Assembly (NCBI GenBank): GCA_934590165.1
Contig: CAKTOO010000002.1
Coordinates: 1 to 64,000 of the forward strand
From: an uncultured Dysosmobacter sp.
Lineage (GTDB): Bacteria > Bacillota > Clostridia > Oscillospirales > Oscillospiraceae
Reading direction: 5' to 3'
Length of the DNA stretch: 64,000 nt
Below are positions 50,459 to 58,329 of the stretch, piece after piece. Under the pieces are notes generated by a model. That model was not told the DNA's origin. It made no database searches and saw only the letters and a program-made list of their open reading frames with translations. Both the position numbers and the translations under genes were made by a program. Position 1 is the first letter of the stretch. Every line of letters begins with the position of its first letter.

Positions 50459-50713
50459 TTATTTTCTGAAAAGGGAAAAGCCTTTCTTCTCATAGGGCTC
50501 ACTGCTGATGGCAGTTACCTGATATCCGGTAGCTTCAATCGCAGTTTTGAGCTTTTCTTCCTCCAGCGGCTGCTCGGATAGAATTTCTGTTCTCCCCTTT
50601 GCGTGGGAGGAGGTGACTTTCTTCACCGGAAACGCCTTGCGGACAGCGTCATTCACATGGGCCTCACACATTCCGCAGGCCATGCCCTCTATCTCCAAAA
50701 CGGTTTTTACCAT
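50459..50713 (-). CDS. Heavy-metal-associated (HMA) domain protein
   Basis: An 84-residue single HMA domain with the metal motif GMACGMC (Cys 13 and 16) and a short basic tail. It would bind a soft or transition metal and pass it to a partner such as the P1B-type ATPase encoded about 1.7 kb upstream. GGAGG eight bases before the ATG. It sits in the methyltransferase/hydrolase operon. Confidence 0.88.
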   Translation of the reverse strand: MVKTVLEIEGMACGMCEAHVNDAVRKAFPVKKVTSSHAKGRTEILSEQPLEEEKLKTAIEATGYQVTAISSEPYEKKGFSLFRK

Positions 50714-50726
50714 GATCCATTCCTCC

Positions 50727-51062
50727 TTAAAGTCTGGCGATACACATCGCTATGCACACTCCCAATACAAGCATCGCCGGCACCGCCCTTCCCGGTGCCG
50801 TTTTCTTCAGGCACATCCGCCGGATCTCCACCAAAATCAGGTCCAGCAAAATCGCCGCCGCAGAGACATAAAGATACACGGCATTTTCCCTGCGCACGCT
50901 TTCCGGTATCGCGCCAAAGCCGCTGAGGGCAGCCATAATACCTGCAACCGCGCAAATCGCCAGGCATGCCCGCACATGCTCCTGGTTGTCTCTGTTTCGA
51001 TACCAGGAACAGGCGCTTACCGCAGCTGTCAGCAGCGCCACGGCGCAGGTAAAAATCAGCAT
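50727..51062 (-). CDS. Small membrane protein, unknown function
   Basis: A 111-residue protein with four hydrophobic stretches (about 2-17, 29-45, 58-76, 92-110) and a YRNRDNQEHVRAC loop. No family is recognised with confidence. Its start overlaps the end of the upstream hydrolase gene by seven bases, with GGGAGGG just upstream, so it is translationally coupled. Confidence 0.7.
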   Translation of the reverse strand: MLIFTCAVALLTAAVSACSWYRNRDNQEHVRACLAICAVAGIMAALSGFGAIPESVRRENAVYLYVSAAAILLDLILVEIRRMCLKKTAPGRAVPAMLVLGVCIAMCIARL

Positions 51063-52246
51063 AAGCCCTCCCCGTCGGCATCTCTCCGCTCCAAGCCGCC
51101 GAGCCAATCAATCACCGTATCCAGCACCAGCTTTGGATTTCCTACATTACAATGGGCGCCGGCATCCTCTTTTTCCGTCATAAGCCGGTAGGTCAGGCTC
51201 CGCACATTGGGCAGGGCGTCCAGCTCCGCCGCGTAAAGCTCTTTTGCGATAAAATGGTCATGGCTGGCCCCAATGACCAGCATATCCTGTGTCAAGCACG
51301 GACCAATGTCCGTCATCTTAAAATCGTCCAGCTTCTTGATGTACCCAAAGGGGTCGGGTGCGTCATATGCATACATCCCGTGACGGACAGCCCAATCCAC
51401 AGTAGGCTCTGACGCCATTTTCTTTTTCATAATCGTGTTGATAGGGCCCCGGACATTATGGCGGATCATCCACCGCATCAGTCCCCACATGGATTTTGGC
51501 ACCGCGTAAAGCGCCACATACAGGAAGTTCGGAAAAACACTCCAACCCACCACCCGGCAAATTCGCTCCGGTTCAAAGGCTGCCGCACGGGGCGCCAGCA
51601 TTCCGCCCAAAGACGCTCCCATGATCGTCACATGCGTCTCGCCGATGGCATCCAGCACCGCTTTCACCGGCTTTTCCCATTGGTAGGTAAATTTCTTTCC
51701 TTGTACGCGCACTACGCCCCCCTGGCCCGGACCTTCAAACAGGTAGACTGCATAGCCCTGCTTTGCCAGATACAGCATAGGAAAGAACAACTCCTCCAGA
51801 TAGCTGTCGTTGCCGCCGTGGAGCAGGATCACACCTTTGCGGGGGCCATCCGGTTCCGTATGAAGAATCGGCAGCTCAACATCCTCGTAGGGAACAGCCA
51901 TCCGCTCCACCGTACCGTTTTCAAAATAATCCCCGTAATATTCGTAAAACATGGCTGTCGCCTTTTGATAATAGGCCAGCTTGTCAGGGTCTCCGTCATA
52001 CATAAAAAACTCGCTCATACGGTAGTAGGCGATGGCGTTTTCCCTCCGGTCTTCTTTCACGGCTTTGTCTCCCAGGAAAATCAGGGTCTTCTTCCAGTCC
52101 GCGCTGGAATGGATTCCCGCTGCCACAGGCGCAATATCTTCCAGCCATCCGCCGTCCCATTGTATGACCCGGTTCAGCTGAAAATTGAAGTTGGGGTCCT
52201 GATTGAGCTGGTAGGTTCCTCTGGTAAATAAAATATCCGGGAGCAT
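51056..52246 (-). CDS. Alpha/beta hydrolase (S9/FrsA-like)
   Basis: A 396-residue hydrolase with an N-terminal helical cap (about 20-120) and a catalytic domain with HGGNDSYLEE, the nucleophile GASLGGM (Ser about 222), an Asp in GASHDHF and a His in AHCNVGN. This layout matches FrsA/2,6-dihydroxypseudooxynicotine hydrolase-like proteins. ATG 52246 has AAGG eight bases upstream. It is the first gene of an operon whose leader carries a perfect DtxR-type box, so iron-dependent expression is expected. Confidence 0.83.
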   Translation of the reverse strand: MLPDILFTRGTYQLNQDPNFNFQLNRVIQWDGGWLEDIAPVAAGIHSSADWKKTLIFLGDKAVKEDRRENAIAYYRMSEFFMYDGDPDKLAYYQKATAMFYEYYGDYFENGTVERMAVPYEDVELPILHTEPDGPRKGVILLHGGNDSYLEELFFPMLYLAKQGYAVYLFEGPGQGGVVRVQGKKFTYQWEKPVKAVLDAIGETHVTIMGASLGGMLAPRAAAFEPERICRVVGWSVFPNFLYVALYAVPKSMWGLMRWMIRHNVRGPINTIMKKKMASEPTVDWAVRHGMYAYDAPDPFGYIKKLDDFKMTDIGPCLTQDMLVIGASHDHFIAKELYAAELDALPNVRSLTYRLMTEKEDAGAHCNVGNPKLVLDTVIDWLGGLERRDADGEGLC

Positions 52247-52262
52247 TTTTCTCACCTTCTAA

Positions 52263-52280
52263 AGTTAGTTATAACTAACT
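52263..52280. promoter_or_regulatory. DtxR/IdeR-type box (perfect 18-bp palindrome)
   Basis: AGTTAGTTATAACTAACT is a perfect palindrome of the form AGTTAG-N6-CTAACT, 17 bases upstream of the hydrolase ATG. The GTTAG/CTAAC halves match the DtxR consensus core, and the same spacing recurs at seven other sites in the island. Confidence 0.8.
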
Positions 52281-52289
52281 ATTATTTTC

Positions 52290-52356
52290 AAAAAATGCCG
52301 TTCTCTTAAAACGGCTTTTCCGCTTAAATTATAGGCACAATTCCATATAAAGTCAA
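52290..52356 (-). promoter_or_regulatory. Strong promoter followed at once by a terminator-like hairpin
   Basis: Minus strand TTGACT (52351-52356) and a perfect TATAAT (52328-52333), 17 bp apart. About six bases after the expected start lies a hairpin AAAAGCCGTT/AACGGC followed by ATTTTTT (52290-52319), before the DtxR box. It could be a leader attenuator of the operon or the end of a very short RNA. Confidence 0.6.
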
Positions 52357-52364
52357 TATAGGAC

Positions 52365-52399
52365 GCGCCGGAAATCGGTTTTTGCCCAATTTCCGGCGC
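52365..52399. terminator. Hairpin downstream of the P-type ATPase gene
   Basis: An 11-bp perfect stem (52365-52375 with 52389-52399), six bases beyond the ATPase stop codon. The T-run is on the plus strand side only, so termination of the minus-strand message may be partial. Confidence 0.5.
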
Positions 52400-52405
52400 T
52401 TTTCG

Positions 52406-54481
52406 TTAGTCCAACAAATTCGTCATGCTGCGGATGCTGATGCCAAGGGTCGAGAGATTATGCAGTAAGGCCGATGTGGCGGGCGGCAGGATACCAGCAG
52501 CTCCCAATACGATGAGACTGCCATTGAAGCCCAGCACGAAGCGGTAGTTTCCATTAATTCGCTTCAGCAGGCCGTTGGCGATCATCTTCAGCAGCACCAG
52601 CTCGAACAGGTCGTCCGCCGCGATGGTGATGTCTGCGATCTCCCGGGCAATTGCGGCGCCGTCGCTGATGGCGATGCCCACATCCGCCGCCGACAGGGCG
52701 GGAGAGTCGTTGATGCCGTCGCCGATCATGACTACTGTCCGACCCGCCGCCTTTTCCTGCTCCACAAACCGGGCCTTGTCCTCCGGCAGCACCTCGGCGA
52801 AGTATTCGTCCACGCCCACTTCTTTTGCAATGACGGCAGCGGTACGCTCGTTGTCGCCGGTCATCATCACCGCTTTGGAAATGCCCAGCCGCCGCAGGCT
52901 GTTGAGCACCGCCGAGGCCTCCTCCCGCAGCGGGTCCGCCACGCAGATCACGCCCGCCAGCTTTCCGCCGATAGCGAGGTACAGATGAGAATACTCCGCC
53001 GGGAGGGCGTCGAACCGCTCCCGCTCCTCGGCCGGAATGACGCAGCCCTCATCTTCAAACACAAAATGGTAGCTGCCAATGACCACTTTTTCCCCGTCAA
53101 TGCGGCTGGCAATGCCGTGAGCCACCACGTACTCCACCTCGGAGTGCATCTCTTCATGGGAGATCCCCCGGCGGATTGCTTCTTTTACCACGGCGTTGGC
53201 CATGGAGTGGGGGTAGTGTTCTTCCAGACAAGCAGCAACGCAGAGGACGCTCCGCTCGTCCCGGTCGCCGAAGGGGACCACACGCGCCACCGTTGGGGTG
53301 GCATGGGTCAACGTTCCGGTCTTGTCAAAGACGATGGTATCCGCCTTCGCCATAGCTTCCAGATACTTGCCGCCCTTGACGGTGATGTGGCAGCTGCCGC
53401 ACTCCCGCATGGCGGAGAGCACCGCCAGAGGCATGGACAGCTTCAGCGCGCATGAGAAGTCCACCATCAGGATAGAGATAGCCCGGGTGGCGTTCCGGGT
53501 CAGCAGGTACGTCAGCGCCGTCCCCGCCAGACTGTAAGGCACCAGCCGGTCCGCCAGAGCCAAGGCCCGGTTTTCCGTGGAGGATTTCAGCTTTTCCGAT
53601 TCCTCGATCATGCTGACGATCTGGTCATAGCGGCCGGAGCCGGACTGTTGCTCCACCAAAATGACACACTCGCCTTCCTCCACCACCGTTCCGGCGTAGA
53701 CGCAGGCCCCTTCCGCTTTTCTGACAGCCAGGGATTCCCCAGTGAGGGACGCCTGATTGACGCAGGCCTCACCGGAGAGGACCTTACCGTCCAGCGGGAT
53801 CACATTGCCGGTGTGGACGCAGATGGCGTCCCCGGCCTTTACCTGGGTGATGGGCACCAGCACCTCGGTATCCGATGTTTTCAGCCAAACCCGGTCCACG
53901 TTCAGGGACATGCAGCGGGCCAGGTCTCCCAGGGACTTCTTCCGGGTCCACTCCTCCAGCAGTTCTCCCAGCCGCAGCAGGAACATGACAGATGCCGCTG
54001 TGCTGAAGTCTCCCCGGGCGATAGATACGCCGATGGAGAGGGCGTCCAGCACCTCCACCTCCAGTTTTCTCCGCAACAGGCAACGGACTCCATGCCAGAG
54101 GTATCGGACGGAGCGGAACAGCGTGTACGCCTTTTCCAGAGGAGCCGGAAGGAACACCATCCGAGCCGCCCGGAACAGGACCATGTTCACCAGCTTCTCC
54201 TGATACTGGCGGTTCAGAGCCCTGCCGCTGTTTTCCGGGGTGGAGGACACCATGGTCTCCCGGTCAAACCGGAACGCTGCCACACCGTCCAGGATTTGCT
54301 TCCGATCCTCCCGGTAGAGGATGACCATATCGCAGGTGCGCTCATAGACCGTCGCCTGCCGCACACCGGGCAAAGCGGTGAGGTATGCTTCCAGCTGGTC
54401 CGCTTCCTCCATCGTCATGCGGCTCTTTTCAGCACGCAGGCGCATACGCCCGCTGCTCTCATGCAGAATCTTGCATTTCAT
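52406..54481 (-). CDS. P1B-type metal ATPase, FezB-like (ferrosome-associated)
   Basis: A 691-residue P-type ATPase: actuator TGES near 245, phosphorylation motif DKTGTLT, the HP-motif variant HYPHSM, and GDGINDSPAL. The membrane metal motif is SCALKLS where copper pumps have CPC. The N terminus lacks CxxC but carries H-ESS-GRMRLR (7-16), a motif I associate with ferrosome FezB proteins (P1B-6). Next to a DUF6110-like membrane protein and feo genes, iron transport into a membrane store is the best reading; this rests on recall. GGAG ten bases upstream. Confidence 0.82.
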   Translation of the reverse strand: MKCKILHESSGRMRLRAEKSRMTMEEADQLEAYLTALPGVRQATVYERTCDMVILYREDRKQILDGVAAFRFDRETMVSSTPENSGRALNRQYQEKLVNMVLFRAARMVFLPAPLEKAYTLFRSVRYLWHGVRCLLRRKLEVEVLDALSIGVSIARGDFSTAASVMFLLRLGELLEEWTRKKSLGDLARCMSLNVDRVWLKTSDTEVLVPITQVKAGDAICVHTGNVIPLDGKVLSGEACVNQASLTGESLAVRKAEGACVYAGTVVEEGECVILVEQQSGSGRYDQIVSMIEESEKLKSSTENRALALADRLVPYSLAGTALTYLLTRNATRAISILMVDFSCALKLSMPLAVLSAMRECGSCHITVKGGKYLEAMAKADTIVFDKTGTLTHATPTVARVVPFGDRDERSVLCVAACLEEHYPHSMANAVVKEAIRRGISHEEMHSEVEYVVAHGIASRIDGEKVVIGSYHFVFEDEGCVIPAEERERFDALPAEYSHLYLAIGGKLAGVICVADPLREEASAVLNSLRRLGISKAVMMTGDNERTAAVIAKEVGVDEYFAEVLPEDKARFVEQEKAAGRTVVMIGDGINDSPALSAADVGIAISDGAAIAREIADITIAADDLFELVLLKMIANGLLKRINGNYRFVLGFNGSLIVLGAAGILPPATSALLHNLSTLGISIRSMTNLLD

Positions 54482-54540
54482 AATGATCGCTCTCCAAATA
54501 CGAAAGCCGCCCGCTGAGGCGGACGGCTTGGATGTACGGC

Positions 54541-54816
54541 TTATTCCGCGGCTTCCGCAGGCTCTGCGTCATCGACTACCTGCTCAGCGGCAGCCGCCCG
54601 GGCTTCATTGATGTCCTTGGCCTCCGCGAGAATGTCTCCGCAGTTCTCCTGTACCAGATTCGCGGTCTCCATGACACTGTCCTTCATCCGCAGAACAGCG
54701 GCAGTGGCATGGGTGTATGCCTTTTTGGCGTCCTTGCTGGTCAGCAGCTTGATGCCGGCGGAACCAAACAGCGCACCGCCCGCAAACAGGGCAATTTTTT
54801 TGCAGTCAAAATTCAT
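54541..54816 (-). CDS. DUF6110-like small membrane protein, FezA-like
   Basis: A 91-residue protein: hydrophobic Gly-rich helix (KIALFAGGALFGSAGIKLL, about 7-25), then an amphipathic helix and an acidic, Ala/Glu-rich tail. It matches the DUF6110-type proteins found beside P1B-6 ATPases, the family I associate with FezA of ferrosomes. GGAGG seven bases before the ATG. A stem (54504-54529) lies between it and the ATPase gene. Confidence 0.72.
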   Translation of the reverse strand: MNFDCKKIALFAGGALFGSAGIKLLTSKDAKKAYTHATAAVLRMKDSVMETANLVQENCGDILAEAKDINEARAAAAEQVVDDAEPAEAAE

Positions 54817-54831
54817 AGGAATACCTCCTGT

Positions 54832-54912
54832 TCACTTATGTTTATATCCGGTGATCATGACCATGAGCATACTGAAAACTGCCGCCCAGGCCCAGAACTT
54901 ATGTGCTTTCAT
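54832..54912 (-). CDS. 26-residue membrane peptide ahead of the fez-like genes
   Basis: A short frame begins MKAHKFWAWAAVF and ends ITGYKHK: a single hydrophobic helix with basic ends. It lies 15 bases upstream of the FezA-like start, with a GGAG ten bases before its ATG. The regular composition and position suggest a real leader gene of the operon. No function is known to me. Confidence 0.55.
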   Translation of the reverse strand: MKAHKFWAWAAVFSMLMVMITGYKHK

Positions 54913-54943
54913 TCCGATCACACTCCGTCTTATCTATACTTGG

Positions 54944-55012
54944 TTTATAAATAGAATATCACATTCTCAATTCGTTCACTGTTTGATTTGGTTTTTTCTC
55001 TGTTTGAATTGG
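54944..55012 (-). promoter_or_regulatory. Fez-like operon promoter with AraC-type direct repeats
   Basis: Minus-strand -35 TTGAGA (54965-54970) and -10 TATAAA (54944-54949) are only 15 bp apart, typical of an activator-dependent promoter. Immediately upstream, CTGTTTGATTTGG (54979-54991) and CTGTTTGAATTGG (55000-55012) are direct repeats exactly 21 bp apart, the geometry of AraC-family binding. An AraC-type gene ends eight bases further on. Confidence 0.65.
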
Positions 55013-55019
55013 ACAAATC

Positions 55020-55415
55020 TTATGTGTCTGAGTTCTGCCGGTACATCATCGGCGACTGCCCCTCATTGGTTCGGAACATCGCAGAAAACTGGCTGTGACT
55101 GTCATAGCCTACCCGGTGGGCAATTTCCGAAACAGGAAGCTCCGTTTCCCGAAGCAGCCGCTTGGCCTCTGAAATTCGCTTCTTACGCAAATAGGTTTCT
55201 ATCGGCATTCCGTAAAGGCACTGAAACGTCAGCTTCAGCGCCGTCAAAGAAATGCGGAATTCCTTTGCGATCTCTGCCTGTGTCATACGCCGGTCCAAAT
55301 GCTCCGTCAAATAGCAGCAGATTTCCCTAACACGCTTCTCTTGATACCAAGCGAGACCGGTCTGTTCATGAGTTTTTGAACTGACCGTATTCGTTTCTTC
55401 TCTTACTTCATCCAT
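55020..55415 (-). CDS. AraC-family regulator, DNA-binding domain only
   Basis: A 131-residue protein: a short N-terminal tail then the complete two-helix-turn-helix AraC domain (about 30-128), with MTQAEIAKEFRISLTALKLTFQ and PVSEIAHRVGYDSHSQFSAMF. The sensor domain usual in PchR/YbtA-like regulators is missing. It overlaps the upstream gene, so the start is uncertain (ATG 55415 or GTG 55421). It very likely activates the fez-like operon through the adjacent direct repeats. Confidence 0.82.
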   Translation of the reverse strand: MDEVREETNTVSSKTHEQTGLAWYQEKRVREICCYLTEHLDRRMTQAEIAKEFRISLTALKLTFQCLYGMPIETYLRKKRISEAKRLLRETELPVSEIAHRVGYDSHSQFSAMFRTNEGQSPMMYRQNSDT

Positions 55416-55791
55416 CTTCACTCAACTCACATGTTCTGCCCGCTAACTCATTGCGGTAATGTTCCGGCAGATTCAGCACAATTGCATGTGCCAGATTCTT
55501 GGAGTCCTCCGCTGTCATATCCAGTCCCAGAGCTGGGAGTCGTTGGTTGATCTCTTTCACGCAGCGGGACAGGTCCTTGGCCAAGAGGAACCCCCTGTCA
55601 GTCAAATAGATTTTCCCGTATCGCTCCCGGACCAGCAGACCCATCTCCATTAAATTGGACATCATATTGGTAACAGATGCCTTGGAGCAGTCCAGTGCTT
55701 TCGCAATATCCGCTGTACCCACGTCCATGGTTGCCTGTCCCAGTTCATAAATCACCAGTAAATACCGCAAATGGGATTCCCGTAATTCCAT
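55408..55791 (-). CDS. DtxR/MntR-like winged-helix regulator
   Basis: A 127-residue protein with a winged helix (about 5-65, including DIAKALDCSKASVTNMMSNLMEMGLL) and a helical C-terminal part similar to the dimerisation region of DtxR/MntR. The metal ligands of that family are not conserved (E-S-H-L-R-Y replaces the D-x-x-E start; no C/E-x-x-E-H), so metal sensing is doubtful. ATG 55791 has GAGG eight bases upstream. It overlaps araC by eight bases. Confidence 0.7.
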   Translation of the reverse strand: MELRESHLRYLLVIYELGQATMDVGTADIAKALDCSKASVTNMMSNLMEMGLLVRERYGKIYLTDRGFLLAKDLSRCVKEINQRLPALGLDMTAEDSKNLAHAIVLNLPEHYRNELAGRTCELSEDG

Positions 55792-55814
55792 GTTCTGATC
55801 CTCACCCTCATAAC

Positions 55815-55859
55815 GGAAAGGAGACACGAACAGCTTCCCTTTGCCCGTGCCTCCTTTCC
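55815..55859. other. Inverted repeat after the Cys-rich Feo gene
   Basis: GGAAAGGAG (55815-55823) pairs with CTCCTTTCC (55851-55859) across a 27-base interior that can pair further (CACG/CGTG). It lies between the Feo genes and the regulator genes and may limit readthrough. Confidence 0.45.
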
Positions 55860-55878
55860 CGTGTTTTCGCCTATTCGA

Positions 55879-56037
55879 TTATTTGGGATGGCAGCTTCCG
55901 TGGCACCCGCCACAGGAGCCACAGTCTCCATTACAGTGTCCGCCGGACTTGTGAGTTTTCCACAGCGAACGGACAGCCAGGGCCACAACGATGGCCAGCA
56001 CTGCCAGAACGATCACATTTCCCAAAATACCAGACAT
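55879..56037 (-). CDS. FeoB-associated Cys-rich membrane protein
   Basis: A 52-residue protein: one hydrophobic helix (about 3-25), then a Cys/His/Gly-rich tail (CNGDCGSCGGCHGSC). This is the small FeoB partner common in Firmicutes, thought to bind Fe2+ near the transporter. GGAGG eight bases before the ATG at 56037; the gene ends 20 bases before... the feoB stop lies 19 bases upstream of this start, so it is in the feo operon. Confidence 0.88.
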   Translation of the reverse strand: MSGILGNVIVLAVLAIVVALAVRSLWKTHKSGGHCNGDCGSCGGCHGSCHPK

Positions 56038-56056
56038 CGTCATGTCCTCCTTTTCT

Positions 56057-58255
56057 TTACTTCGCAGCCGCAGCCACAGAGGTCAGGTTATGGGTCTCAT
56101 GCTCTCCCTGATAGCCCTTGCGGAACAACAGGTACAGGATGCCGATCAGGGCGGCAGCAGCCACCACGGTCCACAGGCTGAACACCGCCTCACCGGTGAT
56201 GAGGCCTCCCAGCTGGTAGACGATCATGGACACCACATAGGCGAAGCCGCACATGTAGCCGATGGCGCCCAGCGTCCACTTTACGTTGTTCATCTCCCGC
56301 TTGATGGCGCCCATGGCCGCAAAGCAGGGAGCGCACAGCAGGTTGAAGATCATGAAGCTGTAAGCGGTCATGGCACCGAAGTCCGCGCCGATAGCCATCC
56401 AGATATCGTGGCTGTCCTCCAGCAGATCGGCTTCACCGGCATACTGGTACAGGACGCCGAAGGTATTGACCACTTCCTCCTTGGCGATGAGGCCGGTGAT
56501 CGTAGCGACAGTAGCCTTCCAGGCCATATCGCCGATCCAGCCCAGAGGGTAGAAGATCCAGGCGACGGCGCTGCCGATCATAGCCAGCAGAGAGTCGTTG
56601 TTGTCCTCCACAGCCTGCCACACGCCGTCCACGAATCCATAGCCCTGGAGGAACCACAGGATGATGGAGCTCAGCAGAATGATGGTGCCGGCCCGCTTGA
56701 TGAAGCTCCAGCCCCGCTCCCAGGTAGCCCGCAGAACATTGCCCATGGAAGGGGCGTGATAGGTGGGCAGCTCCATGACGAAGGGGGCGGGCTCACCAGC
56801 GAAGGCCTTAAACTTCTTCAGCATGATGCCGGAGACCACCACGGCGGCGATGCCGATGAAGAAGGCGGAGGTGGCCACCCAGGGGGACTCGCCGAACACA
56901 GCGCCAGCAAACAGGCCGATGATGGGCATTTTTGCGCCGCAGGGGATGAAGCCGGTAGTCATGATGGTCATCTTCCGGTCACGGTCCTGTTCGATGGTGC
57001 GGGAGGCCATGATGCCGGGGACGCCGCAGCCGGTGGCCACCAGCATGGGAATGAAGCTCTTGCCGGACAGGCCGAAGCGGCGGAAGATGCGGTCCATGAT
57101 GAAGGCAACGCGGGCCATGTAGCCCACATCCTCCAGAATGGCCAGCAGGAAAAACAGCACCAGCATCTGGGGCACAAAGCCCAGCACCGCGCCCACGCCG
57201 GCCACGATGCCGTCCATGATGAGGCCGTACAGCCAGCCACTGACGCCCAGGGAGGTCAGAATGCTATCGAAGAAACCAGGGACGATCTCGCCAAAGAGCA
57301 CGTCGTTGGCCCAGTCGGTGCCCAGAGTGCCGATGGAGAAAGCATAGCCGCCCATGGCGATGGAGTAGATGCAGAACATGACCACCGCGAAGATAGGCAG
57401 GGCCAGGATACGGTTGGTGACGATCTGGTCGATCTTGTCGGAGACGGACAGGCTGCCCTTGGGGGCCTTCTTCTTCACTGCCTTGCCCACCACGGTGTTG
57501 ATGTAAGCGTAACGCTGGTTAGTGATGATGCTCTCAGCGTCGTCATCCAGCTCCTTCTCACAGTCGGCGATATGTTCCTCCAGATGAGAGGCCAGCTCTT
57601 TGTCCAGCTTCAGATCCTCCAAAACCTTGGAGTCACGCTCAAAGAGCTTGATGGCGTACCAGCGGAGATACCCCTCGTCCACCTTGCCCTGGATAGACTC
57701 CTCAATGTGAGCGATGGCGTGTTCCACGCTGCCGGTGAACACATGGGGCAGCTCGCCAGCCTTATGGCTTTGGGCCAAAGCCACCGCCTTTTCGGCAGCT
57801 TCCATGCCGCCCTCGCCCTTCAAGGCGCTCATCTCAACCACTTCGCAGCCCAGGGCCGCACCCAGTTTGGCGAGGTCGATGGTGTCGCCGTTCTTGCGGA
57901 CCAGGTCGATCATGTTCACCGCCACCACAACGGGCAGGCCCAGCTCGATGAGCTGAGTGGTCAGGTACAGGTTCCGCTCAATGTTGGTGCCGTCCACGAT
58001 GTTCAAAATGGCGTCGGGCTTCTCATTCACCAGGTAGCTCCGGGCCACCACTTCCTCCAAAGTGTAAGGGGACAGGGAGTAGATACCGGGCAGGTCCTGA
58101 ATCACCACATCTTTGTGGCCCTTCAGCTTGCCCTCCTTCTTTTCAACGGTAACGCCGGGCCAGTTGCCCACGTACTGGTTGGAGCCGGTCAGGGCATTGA
58201 ACAGGGTCGTCTTGCCGCAGTTCGGATTGCCCGCCAGCGCGATCTTGAGTTCCAT
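56057..58255 (-). CDS. feoB: Ferrous iron transport protein B
   Basis: A 732-residue FeoB. The N-terminal G domain has G1 GNPNCGKTT (about 8-16), G3 DLPGIYSL and G4 NMID; a helical GDI region follows, then about ten membrane helices containing Gate and core domains. It imports Fe2+ under anaerobic, iron-poor conditions. AAAGGAG lies just before the start. A DtxR-type box lies 18-33 bases upstream of the ATG, in addition to boxes ahead of feoA. Confidence 0.97.
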   Translation of the reverse strand: MELKIALAGNPNCGKTTLFNALTGSNQYVGNWPGVTVEKKEGKLKGHKDVVIQDLPGIYSLSPYTLEEVVARSYLVNEKPDAILNIVDGTNIERNLYLTTQLIELGLPVVVAVNMIDLVRKNGDTIDLAKLGAALGCEVVEMSALKGEGGMEAAEKAVALAQSHKAGELPHVFTGSVEHAIAHIEESIQGKVDEGYLRWYAIKLFERDSKVLEDLKLDKELASHLEEHIADCEKELDDDAESIITNQRYAYINTVVGKAVKKKAPKGSLSVSDKIDQIVTNRILALPIFAVVMFCIYSIAMGGYAFSIGTLGTDWANDVLFGEIVPGFFDSILTSLGVSGWLYGLIMDGIVAGVGAVLGFVPQMLVLFFLLAILEDVGYMARVAFIMDRIFRRFGLSGKSFIPMLVATGCGVPGIMASRTIEQDRDRKMTIMTTGFIPCGAKMPIIGLFAGAVFGESPWVATSAFFIGIAAVVVSGIMLKKFKAFAGEPAPFVMELPTYHAPSMGNVLRATWERGWSFIKRAGTIILLSSIILWFLQGYGFVDGVWQAVEDNNDSLLAMIGSAVAWIFYPLGWIGDMAWKATVATITGLIAKEEVVNTFGVLYQYAGEADLLEDSHDIWMAIGADFGAMTAYSFMIFNLLCAPCFAAMGAIKREMNNVKWTLGAIGYMCGFAYVVSMIVYQLGGLITGEAVFSLWTVVAAAALIGILYLLFRKGYQGEHETHNLTSVAAAAK

Positions 58256-58272
58256 AGCGCTCTCCTTTCAAA

Positions 58273-58288
58273 TGTTAGTCATTACTAA
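58273..58288. promoter_or_regulatory. DtxR-type box ahead of feoB
   Basis: GTTAG-TCATTA-CTAAC, a perfect 5-bp inverted repeat with 6-base spacer, between feoA and feoB. It suggests an internal iron-controlled promoter. Confidence 0.72.
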
Positions 58289-58329
58289 CTTATGTACTGA
58301 ATCATAGGCGGCCTTTCACCGCCCCGGTT

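Noticed and set aside
55408..55791. Second iron-sensing DtxR repressor
   Set aside because: The fold is similar but the metal ligands of the family are not conserved, so iron sensing is not claimed.
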